A stretch of 64,000 nt of DNA. Origin: Phocoena phocoena. Its lineage: Eukaryota; Chordata; Mammalia; Artiodactyla; Phocoenidae. Location: assembly GCF_963924675.1 (NCBI RefSeq), contig NC_089230.1, positions 3,473,001 to 3,537,000 of the forward strand. The letters are read 5' to 3'. The notes under the pieces were generated by a model. It was not told where the DNA came from, made no database searches, and saw nothing but the letters and a program-made list of their open reading frames with translations. Both the position numbers and the translations under genes were made by a program. Positions 9,869 through 20,369 of this stretch are shown one piece after another (within the stretch, counting starts at the first letter, position 1; each line of letters starts with the position of its first letter).

Positions 9869-10674
9869 CAGTAAGATGTGGGACATTCAGCTTTCACTAT
9901 TCTAGTGTACCTGTTTGGTCACGTAGCTTGGCCTTCCCCTTATTGGTGATCTCCCAAATTCCTTCCAGTTCTAAGACTTCAGTTTTATATTCCATGTAGA
10001 TTCTTAGCAGTAATACTTTTATGTCTTATTGAGAAGTGGAATTATGCTAATAAAATATTCTCAGAATTTTTTAATATATTTTCCTTTTTAAAACTTGGAA
10101 ATAGGATTGATTCAATAAAATGATTCTTGTTACTAAAGATTTTTATCTGTATTCGTATGTCTTTATTACATGCTTTGCATATTTCCCCTGGAATATTGTT
10201 ATAAATTTCATTTCTTGAAGGAAATTCCTATCTTCTCAATGTATACCACAGTGTAAACTCTCCTCTTGTTTTAATATGCTATGATGATAACGTTATAATT
10301 TTTGACATACTTTGGGAAAATTTTTGTTATAAGCCTAAACGTAGCTGTCTTTACCCAGTCTTTTGCTTCCCTTTTTAAGTTAAAGTTGTTGGAGAGGAAT
10401 AGTTAATTTTTCTCTCCCATGAAGAAGCCCTGATTTATCTATTGAGTTTCTATTTGATAAGCGTGGGATAAAACATTTATATTAAAGTAAGGTATATTAG
10501 GTGTCAAATGCACTCCTAGTCTGTCAGTTACTTAATAGTTACTGATGAGTATATATGAGAAAATGAGAGAGACTCTATATGGAACTTAATCTTGCATTCA
10601 TTAAGTAAATAATTAGAAATGATGACCTAACAAATTAGAAGTATGCAGTACACTGTGAAGGTGAAGGGTCGAAT
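9869..10674. other. Unassigned AT-rich intronic sequence
   Basis: I see no coding, RNA or clearly named repeat feature here. Parts may be old L1 or MIR too diverged to call. Confidence 0.5.
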
Positions 10675-11610
10675 GCTTCTTGGGGGGGCAATGGCTCACT
10701 GCAAAGAGTTCCTGGACCCAGTTCCAACTTGGTGTGTGTGTAGGCTTCCCAACACCAGCAAGCAATTCTCCGACACCGGCAGTGTGTCTGAGAATTTAGC
10801 TCAATTTTGACACTTATCTACCCAGAAATAGAATCAGATTCCACGGGTAAGGGGCTTAGTGCCACAAGACCTCCCCTCCACTTCAGACGCCAGTCCCAAG
10901 CCCAGGTGGTTACCTCCGCTTTGACCTACCGGGTACAAACTGGAGGTTTCGAGGACCTTCTCCTACTCAGAATGACAGTCACATGTCCAGGTTGTTAACC
11001 TGTACTTCTGACTGGCTGGCTATAAATCAGAGGTTCCCAGAGCCCCCTCCTCTGGTTTGATTAATTTGCTAGAAGGGCTCATCGAACTCAGAAAGACCAT
11101 TTTACTCTCACTAGATTACTGATTTATTATAAAAGGATACAAACCAATGGCCGGATGAAGAGATGTATAGGGCAAGGGCCTGAACAAAGGAGCTTATGTC
11201 CTTGTAGGGCATGGGACCTGGCCACTGGTACGGTTCGCCGTCATGAAGCTCTCAGAAAGGGCACAAAAGCCATCTCTTCTGGATTTTTATGGAGGCCTCA
11301 TTACGTGACCGAATCATTGGCCGATGGCAGTGGATTCAACCTCCAGCCCATCTCCCTTCCCCAGAAATCAGGCGGTGGGACTGAAAGTTCCAACCCTCTT
11401 ATCCCATGGTTGGTTCTCCTGGGAACCAGCCCTCACCCTTGGGTGGGACCCAAAGGCCACCTTCCCTGAAGCCTTCTCAGGAACTGAGGACAAGAGACTG
11501 AATATTATTCCATTGCTCTTATCACTCAGGAAATGCCAAGGGTTTTGGGGGCTATGAGCCAGGAACTGTGGATGAAGACCAAGTATATATTTTTTCTATA
11601 AATTGAAGTA
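10675..11610 (-). mobile_element. ERVL-type LTR (MER21-like), solo
   Basis: About 0.94 kb of moderately GC-rich sequence shows LTR organisation on the minus strand. It starts near 11610 (ATATACTTGGTCTTCATCC, CCTGGCTCATAGCCCCC, GGCATTTCCTGAGTGATAAG) and ends near 10675 (CAATTCTCCGACACC on the + strand). Remembered MER21-group ERVL LTRs share these landmarks. No internal viral sequence adjoins, so it is a solo LTR. The open frames of 77-104 codons inside are chance frames. Confidence 0.55.
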
Positions 11611-12379
11611 TAACACTCACTAAGTTTTTGGACTAGGCAAGGAGAAAAATCCGTCTCTAGTAGGTCTGTCTAGCCCACATGGGTGTGGAATATGCCAGGG
11701 CAGGTGGCCACCGGTGATGTTTTCTACAATTACGTCTGAATGAGTTTGAGGAAAGATTTTTGAAATAAATTTATTTGAGTGATCTCTGTTTTTCAGGAAG
11801 ATGTTCCTAGTCAAAACATTTTATTGTTGTTTGGTCAGGAGTGTCGAGGGGTCTTGTCTGTCCCTGTTCGCCCTCTTGCGTTTATGTGGGCTTGAGGATG
11901 AGAAGCAGGCCCGCAGAGCCTTGGCAGCCTTGCTTCACTCAGCTGCCAGCTCTTTGTGTGGTCAGAGGCACAAACACCAGCCCTGTGCTTCTTGCTTCTC
12001 TCCACAGCCCTGCTTTGGAGAACAATCTTGGACTTCTCAGGAAACCTTTGCTCAAAAATCCACTATTTAACAGTCTTCGCTGTAAATACTTGTTCTGAAG
12101 TATAGGGGTTTGAGTTGAGGATTTTTTCTTCCGGGATTTTGGGGGAGAAAAATTTCAGACCGAGGGTTTTGTGGCTAAGAGATTTTTAAATTTCTTCTGC
12201 AGAATCTCAAAGAATAGTCCCTTCCCTTTGAATGCTGTGTGTTTCTGGAGAGAAGGCTGGCCTATGTGGTTGAGGGGGAGGGAGAAGAGTGGGGGGAAGA
12301 GGACGGGAAGGTATATATGTGTATATTCCTTCATCTGTCTCATCATCACAACTACCGTTTCTCTGAGCCAACTTTTATG
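11611..12379. other. Unassigned sequence
   Basis: No repeat family recognised. Short overlapping frames at 11801-12098 have no start context, splice sites or protein similarity that I recognise. Confidence 0.5.
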
Positions 12380-12520
12380 TCTTTTCCATACGTCAATTTT
12401 AACTCTCATCAGAGCCATGAGATGGATGTATAATTATTACTCATAGATCAGAAAACAGGTCAGAAAGCCTCCCTAACTTGCTAAGTCATTCTGCCTATTA
12501 GTGGCAGAACCAAGAGTTTG
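12380..12520 (-). repeat. MIR fragment
   Basis: TTTTAACTCTCATCAGAGCCATGAGATGGATG..ATTATTACTCATAGATCAGAAAACAGGTCAG..GGCAGAACCAAGAGTTTGAA is the reverse-complement MIR order. Confidence 0.65.
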
Positions 12521-13440
12521 AAATGATTTTTGTCTGATAAACATGCACATATATACCTTTTAAAGGTATTTATGTATTTATGTGTATATTTATATGTACA
12601 CAGATATAAAATTAGTATATTAGATATAAAATTAGTATACACTACTGGCATACTCATTTGAACTTTTTGGAATAAGAAAAGCACCTTCTGGCAAGCCCCC
12701 TTTTATTCTCCCCCATCCCCCGAAGTAAGGCATGTTACTTTTTGTAAAAAACAGTATCACATTTTAACTGATGCATTTTGAATTATTGATAATGGCTGCA
12801 CCTTTAGTATTATATTTCCTGTGATAACGGACTTGCACTGATTTGTAAATAACAGCATTCATTTGCAAGGTGGTTTGCAAATGTAGAATATCTCCTCGAT
12901 CTTGGGTTAGATTGAAGATAAACTGGCCCAACTGGGGAAGAGACCTTGGTCTGTTGTACAATGGTACAGCTGAGAAATGAGAACTACATCATAATGGGAT
13001 AATTTACTCAAAACATAGAGGACAGTAGTTTCATTATTTTATTATTATGTCTTTAATGTGGTCTGAATTGTGGTTTCTTACGAGGTTTCTACCCAAGTGC
13101 TCCTAATGTCAGAGGAAAGGTAAAAGCATACCTGCTTGGGCTCTGTGTCTGTAGTTTGGTTACTTCCTTACTTCCCCAACTCCCAACCCCAAATAGGTGT
13201 TGGCACTCGGAATTCCTCATCTTTACCTTTTGTATCCCCACCCAGAACACCTTCTTCTGCCCCGCCGGAGACTCTTGTATCCTATTTTGAGAATCACAGA
13301 CTTCTCCAGTTTCTAAATGTGAAACAAAACCAATTTGCCTGTTGAAGTTTGGGTTGGATTCTTTAGCCTTAAGGCTGCTTCTTATTATTAGTTAAAAGAA
13401 ATGACGGATAATCAGCTTGTAAAGGTATTTTAGCTGAAAC
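12521..13440. other. Unassigned AT-rich sequence
   Basis: No gene or named repeat seen. An ATTAGTATA-type repeated phrase (TAGATATAAAATTAGTATA) occurs twice around 12605-12640. Confidence 0.5.
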
Positions 13441-13444
13441 AGGG

Positions 13445-13835
13445 GAAAATCCATTCATTTAGCAAACATTTGAGCACCTCTCTTTTTACACACCACATAC
13501 CGTTCCAGGTGTTGTATATAGAAGTGAGTCAAACCCACAAAATGTCTGTTCTCCTGAAGCGGCTGTTACAGTCGGGGTTGACGGAGAACAGATAATCCTG
13601 TAAATAATTCAGACAGTTTCCAGCAGCGTCAAGGGCTAGAAAGGATGTAAAAGCAGCTGGAGTATCGAGAATGACTGTGGAGTGTGGTGGGACCTGCCTC
13701 AGCGGGTAGGCAGGTCAGGCTGCTCTGAGAAGCACACTTGAGCGGAGACCTGAGAATTGGAAAGGAAGTTGTTAAAGTCTAGAGAAAGGGAGTGGAAGGA
13801 AAAGAGAGCAGAAAGCTCACAGGCCCTCAGGTGTG
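13445..13835 (-). repeat. L2 3' region fragment
   Basis: The reverse-complement L2 order is visible: TTTAGCAAACATTTGAGCACC, ACCGTTCCAGGTGTTG, AGAACAGATAATCCTGTAAATAA, GAGCGGAGACCTGAGAATTGGAAAGG, and then a gap-like drift. Confidence 0.6.
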
Positions 13836-14214
13836 AACCGCCTGCCTGGACTTGGATACCTGAAGAGCAGGGGGAGGGGTAGGTAAGCTGACCAATTTAA
13901 CAGAGCTCGTATGAATACACTAGAATGAATAAATGCGTAATAAGAAAATACGTTCTTATGCACTTTTTAGCCTCTTCAGATCTTAAAGGAAATGTTTGAT
14001 GAATGTAGTGATCATAAATAAACTTTATAATTTCAAAACCGTCTGGACGATGAGAATTCGTACATGAATATATTATTGGTTCTTTGGTACAGAGATCCTA
14101 TTTAATTTCCTCCCAAGAGAGTTCTGCATGCGGTTAAGTACTGAACCTTTCCTATAGAAAGTATAGTTTTTTAGTTTCCTAGGCAACACACAAGGATCTA
14201 CAGTATTATAGCAT

Positions 14215-14400
14215 AGTGATTGAGAAGTGAACACTGTGGGATCAGGATAAACCACCTAGTAGCTATGTGACTTAACCTCTCTCTGCCTCAGTTTTCCTAT
14301 CTATAGAATGGGAATAAGTAGAAGTAGTTACGCCTGTAATGATTGCATGAAGTGCAGAGTACCATGCCTTCACATTGGAACAGTCAACAAAAGTTTTAAT
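14215..14400 (+). repeat. MIR fragment
   Basis: ACCTAGTAGCTATGTGACTTAACCTCTCTCTGCCTCAG, TTTTCCTATCTATAGAATGGG and ATTGCATGAAGTGCAGAGTACC are well kept MIR landmarks. Confidence 0.8.
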
Positions 14401-16032
14401 TGTAATTTTAGGATGGGATATAGTTGACACTAAGATAATTTACACAGAGGCTGTAAGTTGGCTGGCTTATTACTCTCTCCGACTCTTAGATTTCTATCCT
14501 GCTCCTTATCTGTCTCCCTTTTAATTTTGTTCCTTCCCTGCCCCTCCTCTTTGCTATTTGTTAAAACTTCATTAGGGATTAAATAAACTTGGTTCAGTGT
14601 TGTTCAGCTTGGGGTCCTCATAATCTACATTTACACTGTAACTCGGTGCACCTTTTTTCTAGTCAGCAGTACGTTCTGAATTAGAGCTGGGGTGGCAGGG
14701 GTGGCACGTTTTCTCTCATTCATTTTCTCTTTGCTATGGTTATTGGGCATCCCCTCTCATCTGGAGGTGGGCGCCCCCTCCGGGGGTGAGTTGATGCTTC
14801 CAGGGAATGTGAGGGTTTTGCCGAGGGGGAGCAAATCCTGGCAGTGGTCAGAGCAGCTGTTTACCGCGCAGGAGATGACAGTGGACATCTGTACTCATTT
14901 CTCCTTGTTCATGCTGACATGGATACTTTTGGGTGCCCCTTGTTCCCTAACATACTTGGGAAATAAAAGCACATTGCTTATGTTTGTTTATCTACAGTGC
15001 CACAGGAAACTAGCGTCTAGATCTCATTACTAAATACACATATATCATAGTAGTAGACTTCCCTCTTATTTTGTTTTGGGATATTTAATTTCCGTGCACC
15101 ATGCTTTTAAGTACTGAAATGATCCTGATTGGAGTATTTTATACACTTGTCTTTATAAAGTCCAAATTATATGAGGAGAGGCACCGTATTCTGATGAATT
15201 AAAAGTAAAGTCCTGGATTTCTGAAATGTACCTTAACATGCATTTCAAATTTACTTTTTTCCCCAGTGTGTGGTTTACAGATGCAGAGAGATAGAGATAA
15301 CATCAAACCATTATCATACAATGAAAGAAAATAGACGTCTTTCAAAGAACTTTCAGCTAATACAATGTTCAAATGTTTAAAAAGATTAAAAAGACAAATC
15401 AGTCTTCTGTGAGGATGTGCTTTAATTTACTTTTCCTGGTTTGGCGATTGCATCGCACAGAAACTGGTTTCCTTGGTTAAAAAGGTCAATCTAAAAATCT
15501 CAGCTCAGTGGAGGAACCAAATATGGTATATGAACTTTAGGACATTATTGAAGCAAAAGGATTAGGTTCTACTTTAGATGATGGGACCACAGAACGCCTT
15601 GAGAATCTGATGAAAGCATGTTGAGCCTTCCCCAGGAAAATGTACATATGTTCAGGAATGCAAAATGCCACAGTTAACCTCAGGGAGGTATCTGAATATA
15701 TGAATATGTGAATTTGGGGGACTACAATTCAACATATAACGTTCCCTAAGTGATTTTTAATTGCCATAATTTCAAAGGCCTTCCGTTTCAGATGGTTACT
15801 AGAAGTCCTAAAGTCCAGATGCCAAGATACTTAAATCAGTGTTGTATCAACATCTTCAGCTACACTTAGCACATCTCCATCAGTTATCCAGGCTGTACTT
15901 TTCAGAATCTCAGCGTTCTCCATCTTCTTAATTTTTTTCCCTCCCTTCCTTTCTTTCTTTTGCTTACATTCTTCTTAAACTTCCACATGTGGGAAAGCTT
16001 CTAGTATCAATTCAGGAGACACTTACTGAAAC
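14401..16032. other. Unassigned intronic sequence
   Basis: Nothing supported. A 113-codon frame beginning at 14692 lacks an ATG start and shows no family resemblance. A pyrimidine-rich run (15938-15962) is the only low-complexity feature. Confidence 0.5.
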
Positions 16033-16258
16033 CGGGATTTCTCAACCTCAACACTTGATATTTTGTGCAGGGGGGGTTCTTTGTTATGGGGCTGTCCTGG
16101 GCACTGCAGGCTGTTTAACAACATCCCTGGCCTCTACCCACTAGATGCCAGTACAACTCCTCTTTCTTCCCCCTCCCCCCCAACTGTGACAGAACGTCTC
16201 CAGACACATTGCTAAATGTCCTCCTGGGGACAAGGTTGCCTCCTGCTGAGAACCACTG
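16033..16258 (-). mobile_element. MER20 (hAT-Charlie nonautonomous DNA transposon)
   Basis: Read on the minus strand it starts CAGTGGTTCTCAGCAGGAGG, passes AATGTGTCTGGAGACG and CTAGTGGGTAGAGGCCAGGG, and ends GAGGTTGAGAAATCCC, which is full-length MER20 order. The length of 226 bases agrees with the family (about 220). Some MER20 copies act as regulatory elements in placental mammals; nothing in this copy shows that it does. Confidence 0.88.
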
Positions 16259-18464
16259 ATTTACACTTTACTATGTGCCAGGCCAGGCACCGGGGAATCC
16301 GAAGATTTGACTCTGACAACTCCCGTCCTCAGGTGACTCAGGTCACCGACACTGGTTACACACGTAGGCCGTGCAGGGCAGCAGAGAACAGCGTATCAAG
16401 GAAACTCATAGTCAGATTGTGCCGGGGGTGAGGAGGGAGTAGAACAATCTGGGAATCTAGAAGCTAAATTAAAAAATCAGCAGCTTTTTCACACATATCT
16501 TGAAGAAATCTTAGCTGTTGTTTCTAATCGTTAGGAATTATCTCTGATATTCTCTAGAATTTTTTCATCTTTTGTCTTAAATTGCACTTTAAAAAATATT
16601 TATCTGAAAGCTGTGTTGAAGAAGAGCTAATACCAGTGCCTGTGCTTTCATGTAAAATAGTTGGAGAATTGAGACCTTTCATTGATTTAAGAAGATCAAA
16701 TTCATTCCTTTTCTTCATGGATATAAATTTAATAACTGACTATATTCTGTTTCTTTGTGATAGTACACCCTACATTTGAATGTAAGTGTACATTTTGTTT
16801 CTAGCTTTTGAAATATTTTAAACATTATAACTGTTTTGATTATTAAAATCATAAACAGCTATAGTGAGCTTAGTGAAATAATGATGGCCATGCTGACTTA
16901 GTCATTTCTACTGCCAAGGAACAGCTTTGAGAGAGTACAGTTGCTTTTCCTGACAGTCCAAAGAGGGAGGTCATGTCACCGTTGTTTTGTTGTATTTTTT
17001 AGTGCAATTACATTAGGAAATCAATTTAAATTTGGAAATCATTTTATCTGATATTATTAAATTGCATTATAATATTTAAATCATTTAAATTTCCAATGGA
17101 ATTTTGAAACAATACACAGTGGCACTAAAAAGTAACAAAAATGACTTCATACATGACTCATGAAAACTAATTTTAATACTTCATAAAATTTCGTATGTTG
17201 AGGGAGGGATTTTCTGGGTTTAAATATAGAATTGAAGTTAATATGATTAATCTTTTATGAGTTCATGTTGGTGATTATTGGCCTAATTTCTTTTATCAGT
17301 GGTCAACATAATGTTTTAGGGGAATCAAGACCTTACTATTCGAAGGTATTAAAAGCTCTTTCAGCATTGCAAGTCAGAGGCATTTTGACCTTAATTGCCC
17401 TAAGTGGTCCTACCGATTTTTGCTTGCTCTGTTCTTGAAAACAGGGAAGGTATCAAAATATTTATATAAGCAACCTACAGAACATAGGGGCATGGTGTCA
17501 TATGTGTTTGTAGATGGGCTCAAAATTTTGTTATTTGGATAAAGTCTGGTTGAGCAACAAAGCCAGGATTTGGAGACAGAGGATAAAGAAATAATCTTTT
17601 CAAAACTGTAGTCTTGGGTGAACTCCTTTGTTGTATGATGCCTCTTAGATTTTTTAAAAATGGTCCTTCTGGAAGACAAAAACTGAGAGCTTTTATTTCT
17701 TACAGAGATTTTGGCTTTGTTTTTCTTTTAACTTCCTGGAAGAAAAATTGCTCATGGTTTCTCCCTCCATGAAGGATATGAATCCTTTTTCTATTTTAAG
17801 AGGTATCATAAAGACCGTATCGTGCAGTAGAGTAAGGTGTATTTTTAGTATTTCTTTCCTCCAAATGCATTTCTCTAACTTGTCAAAGAGCAACTTGTCA
17901 GCTTTTTTAGATTTCATTTTTATCCCCAGAAATATTCGTTGTTTGGAGGTCAAATTTATTTCTCAAATAAAAATGCACTGACTTAAAAAAAAATGTTTCG
18001 TTTATCTCTCTGACAGGATTTGGTAAATAATGGTTATAATTTGGTAACTATTAAAAAATAATGCTAACATTCTATGACTCCATAGTTCTTTAGATTATGC
18101 AAAAATATGTAGTTTTCTTACGAATAAAATACATAAGTTAAATGAAATTTGATGATCTGCAGCAATTGCAGTTATTTCAATTTACAGTTAAAGATATGTG
18201 TCATAATTCTTCTCAGAGATTTACTTCTAAAACACCTGAAACACATTAATTTAGTATGCCTGAAAAAAGCACAGTGCCACTCTTTTACAGCAATAAATGG
18301 TATGCTTTTGTCATCATTTTCTTTCTCAGATGTTTTCTTTCAGACTCTTCTGCCCAAATTCCAGACTCTTATGGGATTTTAAACAAGTCTTTATTTGAAC
18401 TGTACACTTATTGATATAAAAATCAGCTTACTGGGTTTTTTTAATGGGGAGTTGTCAAAAGACA
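16259..18464. other. Unassigned AT-rich intronic sequence
   Basis: No recognisable repeat or exon. Frames of 60-89 codons occur on both strands, as expected by chance in AT-rich DNA. Confidence 0.5.
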
Positions 18465-18764
18465 TACACATTCTTTCAACAGATAATTTGTTGGGTATTT
18501 ATTATATGCCTGGCACCATTCTAGGCTAGGAATAAAGTAGTGAAGAACAGAAAACTGGTCTATAAACTATATACACCAAAGGGAAAAATAAAGTAGAGAA
18601 GAGACTCTTTATGTGTTTGTTTTGAATGGCAGAATTGGCAGTTTCAGAAAAGATACCAGGGAACCCTCACTGAGAAAATGACAACTTGAGTGGGTTAAAG
18701 CCTGGAGGAGGTGAGGGACCGGTCCTTGGGAAAACTGCGTTAAGAGCGTCCCACAGGTCAGAGA
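18465..18764 (-). repeat. L2 fragment, left part of an L2 split by L1
   Basis: GTATTTATTATATGCCTGGCACCATTCTAGG and the following degraded steps are reverse-complement L2. The family order continues after the L1 at 23770 (CCAGGCAAGGACCCAACATGCAAATGCCCTGAGG). Confidence 0.65.
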
Positions 18765-19419
18765 CCTTCAAGACGGTGGAGGAGTAAGACATGGAGATCA
18801 CCTTCCTCCCCACAGATACATCAGAAATACATCTACATGTGGAAAAACTCCTACAGAACACCTACTGAACGCTGGCAGAAGACCTCAGACTTCCCAAAAG
18901 GCAAGAAACTCCCCACGTACCTGGCCGTATGGCTGACAAGGTCTTGGTGCTCCGGCCAGGTGTCAGGCCTGTGCCTCTGAGGTGGGACAGCCGAGTTCAG
19001 GACGTTGGTCCACCAGAGACCTCCCGGCCCCATGTAATATCAAATGGCAAAAGCTCTCCCAGAGATCTCCATGTAAACGCTAAGACCCAGCTCCAGCCAA
19101 CGACCAGCAAGCTACAGTGCTGGATACCCTATGCCAAACAATTAGCAAGACAGGAACACAACCCCACCTGTTAGCAGAGAAGCTGCCTAAAATCATAATA
19201 AGGTCACAGACACCCCAAAACACACCCCTGGACACGGTCCTGCCCACCAGAAAAGATCCAGCCTCGTCCACCAAAACACGGGCACCAGTCCCCTCCACCA
19301 GGAAGCCTACATGACACACTGAACCAACCTTAGCCACTGTGGGCAGACACCAAAAACAACGGGAACTACAAAGCTGTAGCCTGCGAAAAGGAGACCCCCA
19401 AACACAGTAAGGTAAGCCA

Positions 19420-20311
19420 AATAAGAAGACAGAGAAACACACTGCAGATGAGGGAGCAAAGTAAAAACCCACCAGACCAAACAAATGAAGAGGAAACAGG
19501 CAGTCTACCTAAAAAAGAATTCAGAGTACTGATAGTAAAGATGATCCAAAATCTTGGAAATAGAAAGGAGAAAATAAAGAAACGTTTAACAAGGACCTAG
19601 AAGAACTAAAGAACAAACAAACAATGATGAACAACACAATAAATGAAATTTAAAATTCTCTGGAAGGAATCAATAGCAGAATAACTGAGGCAGAAGAATG
19701 GATAAGTGAACTGGAAGATAAAATAGTGGAAATAGGTACCACAGAGCAGAATAAAGAAAAAAGAATGAAAAGAATTGAGGACAGTCTCAGACACTCTGGG
19801 ACAGCATTAAAGGCACCAACATTCAAGTTATAGGGGTCCCAGAAGAAGAAGAGAAAAAGAAAGGGACTGAGAAAATATGTGAAGAGATTATAGTTGAAAG
19901 CTTCCCTAATATGGGAAAGGAAATAGCCATCAAGTCCAGGAAGCCCAGAGAGTCCTATACAGGATAAATCCAAAGAGAAACACACCAACACACATACTAA
20001 TCAAACTATCAAAAATTAAACACAAAGAAAAAGCATTAAAAGAAGCAAGGGAAAAACAACAAATAACATACAAGGGAATCCCCATAAGGTTAACAGCTGG
20101 TCTTCTAGGAGAAACTCTGCAAGCCAGAAGGGATTGGCAGGACATATTCAAAGTGATGAAAGGGAAAAACCTACAACCAAGATTACTCTACCCAGCAAGA
20201 ATCCCGTTCAGATTTGATGGAGAAATTAAAATCTTTACAGACAAGCAAAAGCTAAGAGAATTCAGCAACACCAGACCAGCTCTACAACAAATGCTAGAGG
20301 AACTTCTCTAG
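19420..20311 (+). pseudogene. L1 ORF1 pseudogene (RNA-binding chaperone protein)
   Basis: ORF1p normally coats L1 RNA as a trimer, with a coiled coil, an RRM-like domain and a C-terminal domain. Here codons for EFRVLIVKMIQNLGN, the coiled-coil region (19640-19800) and the C-terminal KGKNLQPRLLYPARIPFRFDG-type block (20160-20220) are visible in changing frames. The expected start ATG is changed and stops interrupt the coiled coil (for example the TAA at 19651). The end TAG is at 20309-20311, 58 bases before the ORF2 start. Confidence 0.8.
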
Positions 20312-20369
20312 GCAGGAAACACAAGAGAAGGAAAAGACCTACAATAACAAACCCCAAACAATTAAGAAA

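Noticed and set aside
14692..15033. 113-codon open frame with hydrophobic start, resembling a signal peptide
   Set aside because: No ATG at the start, no splice context and no recognisable family; the T-rich stretch alone explains the hydrophobic run.
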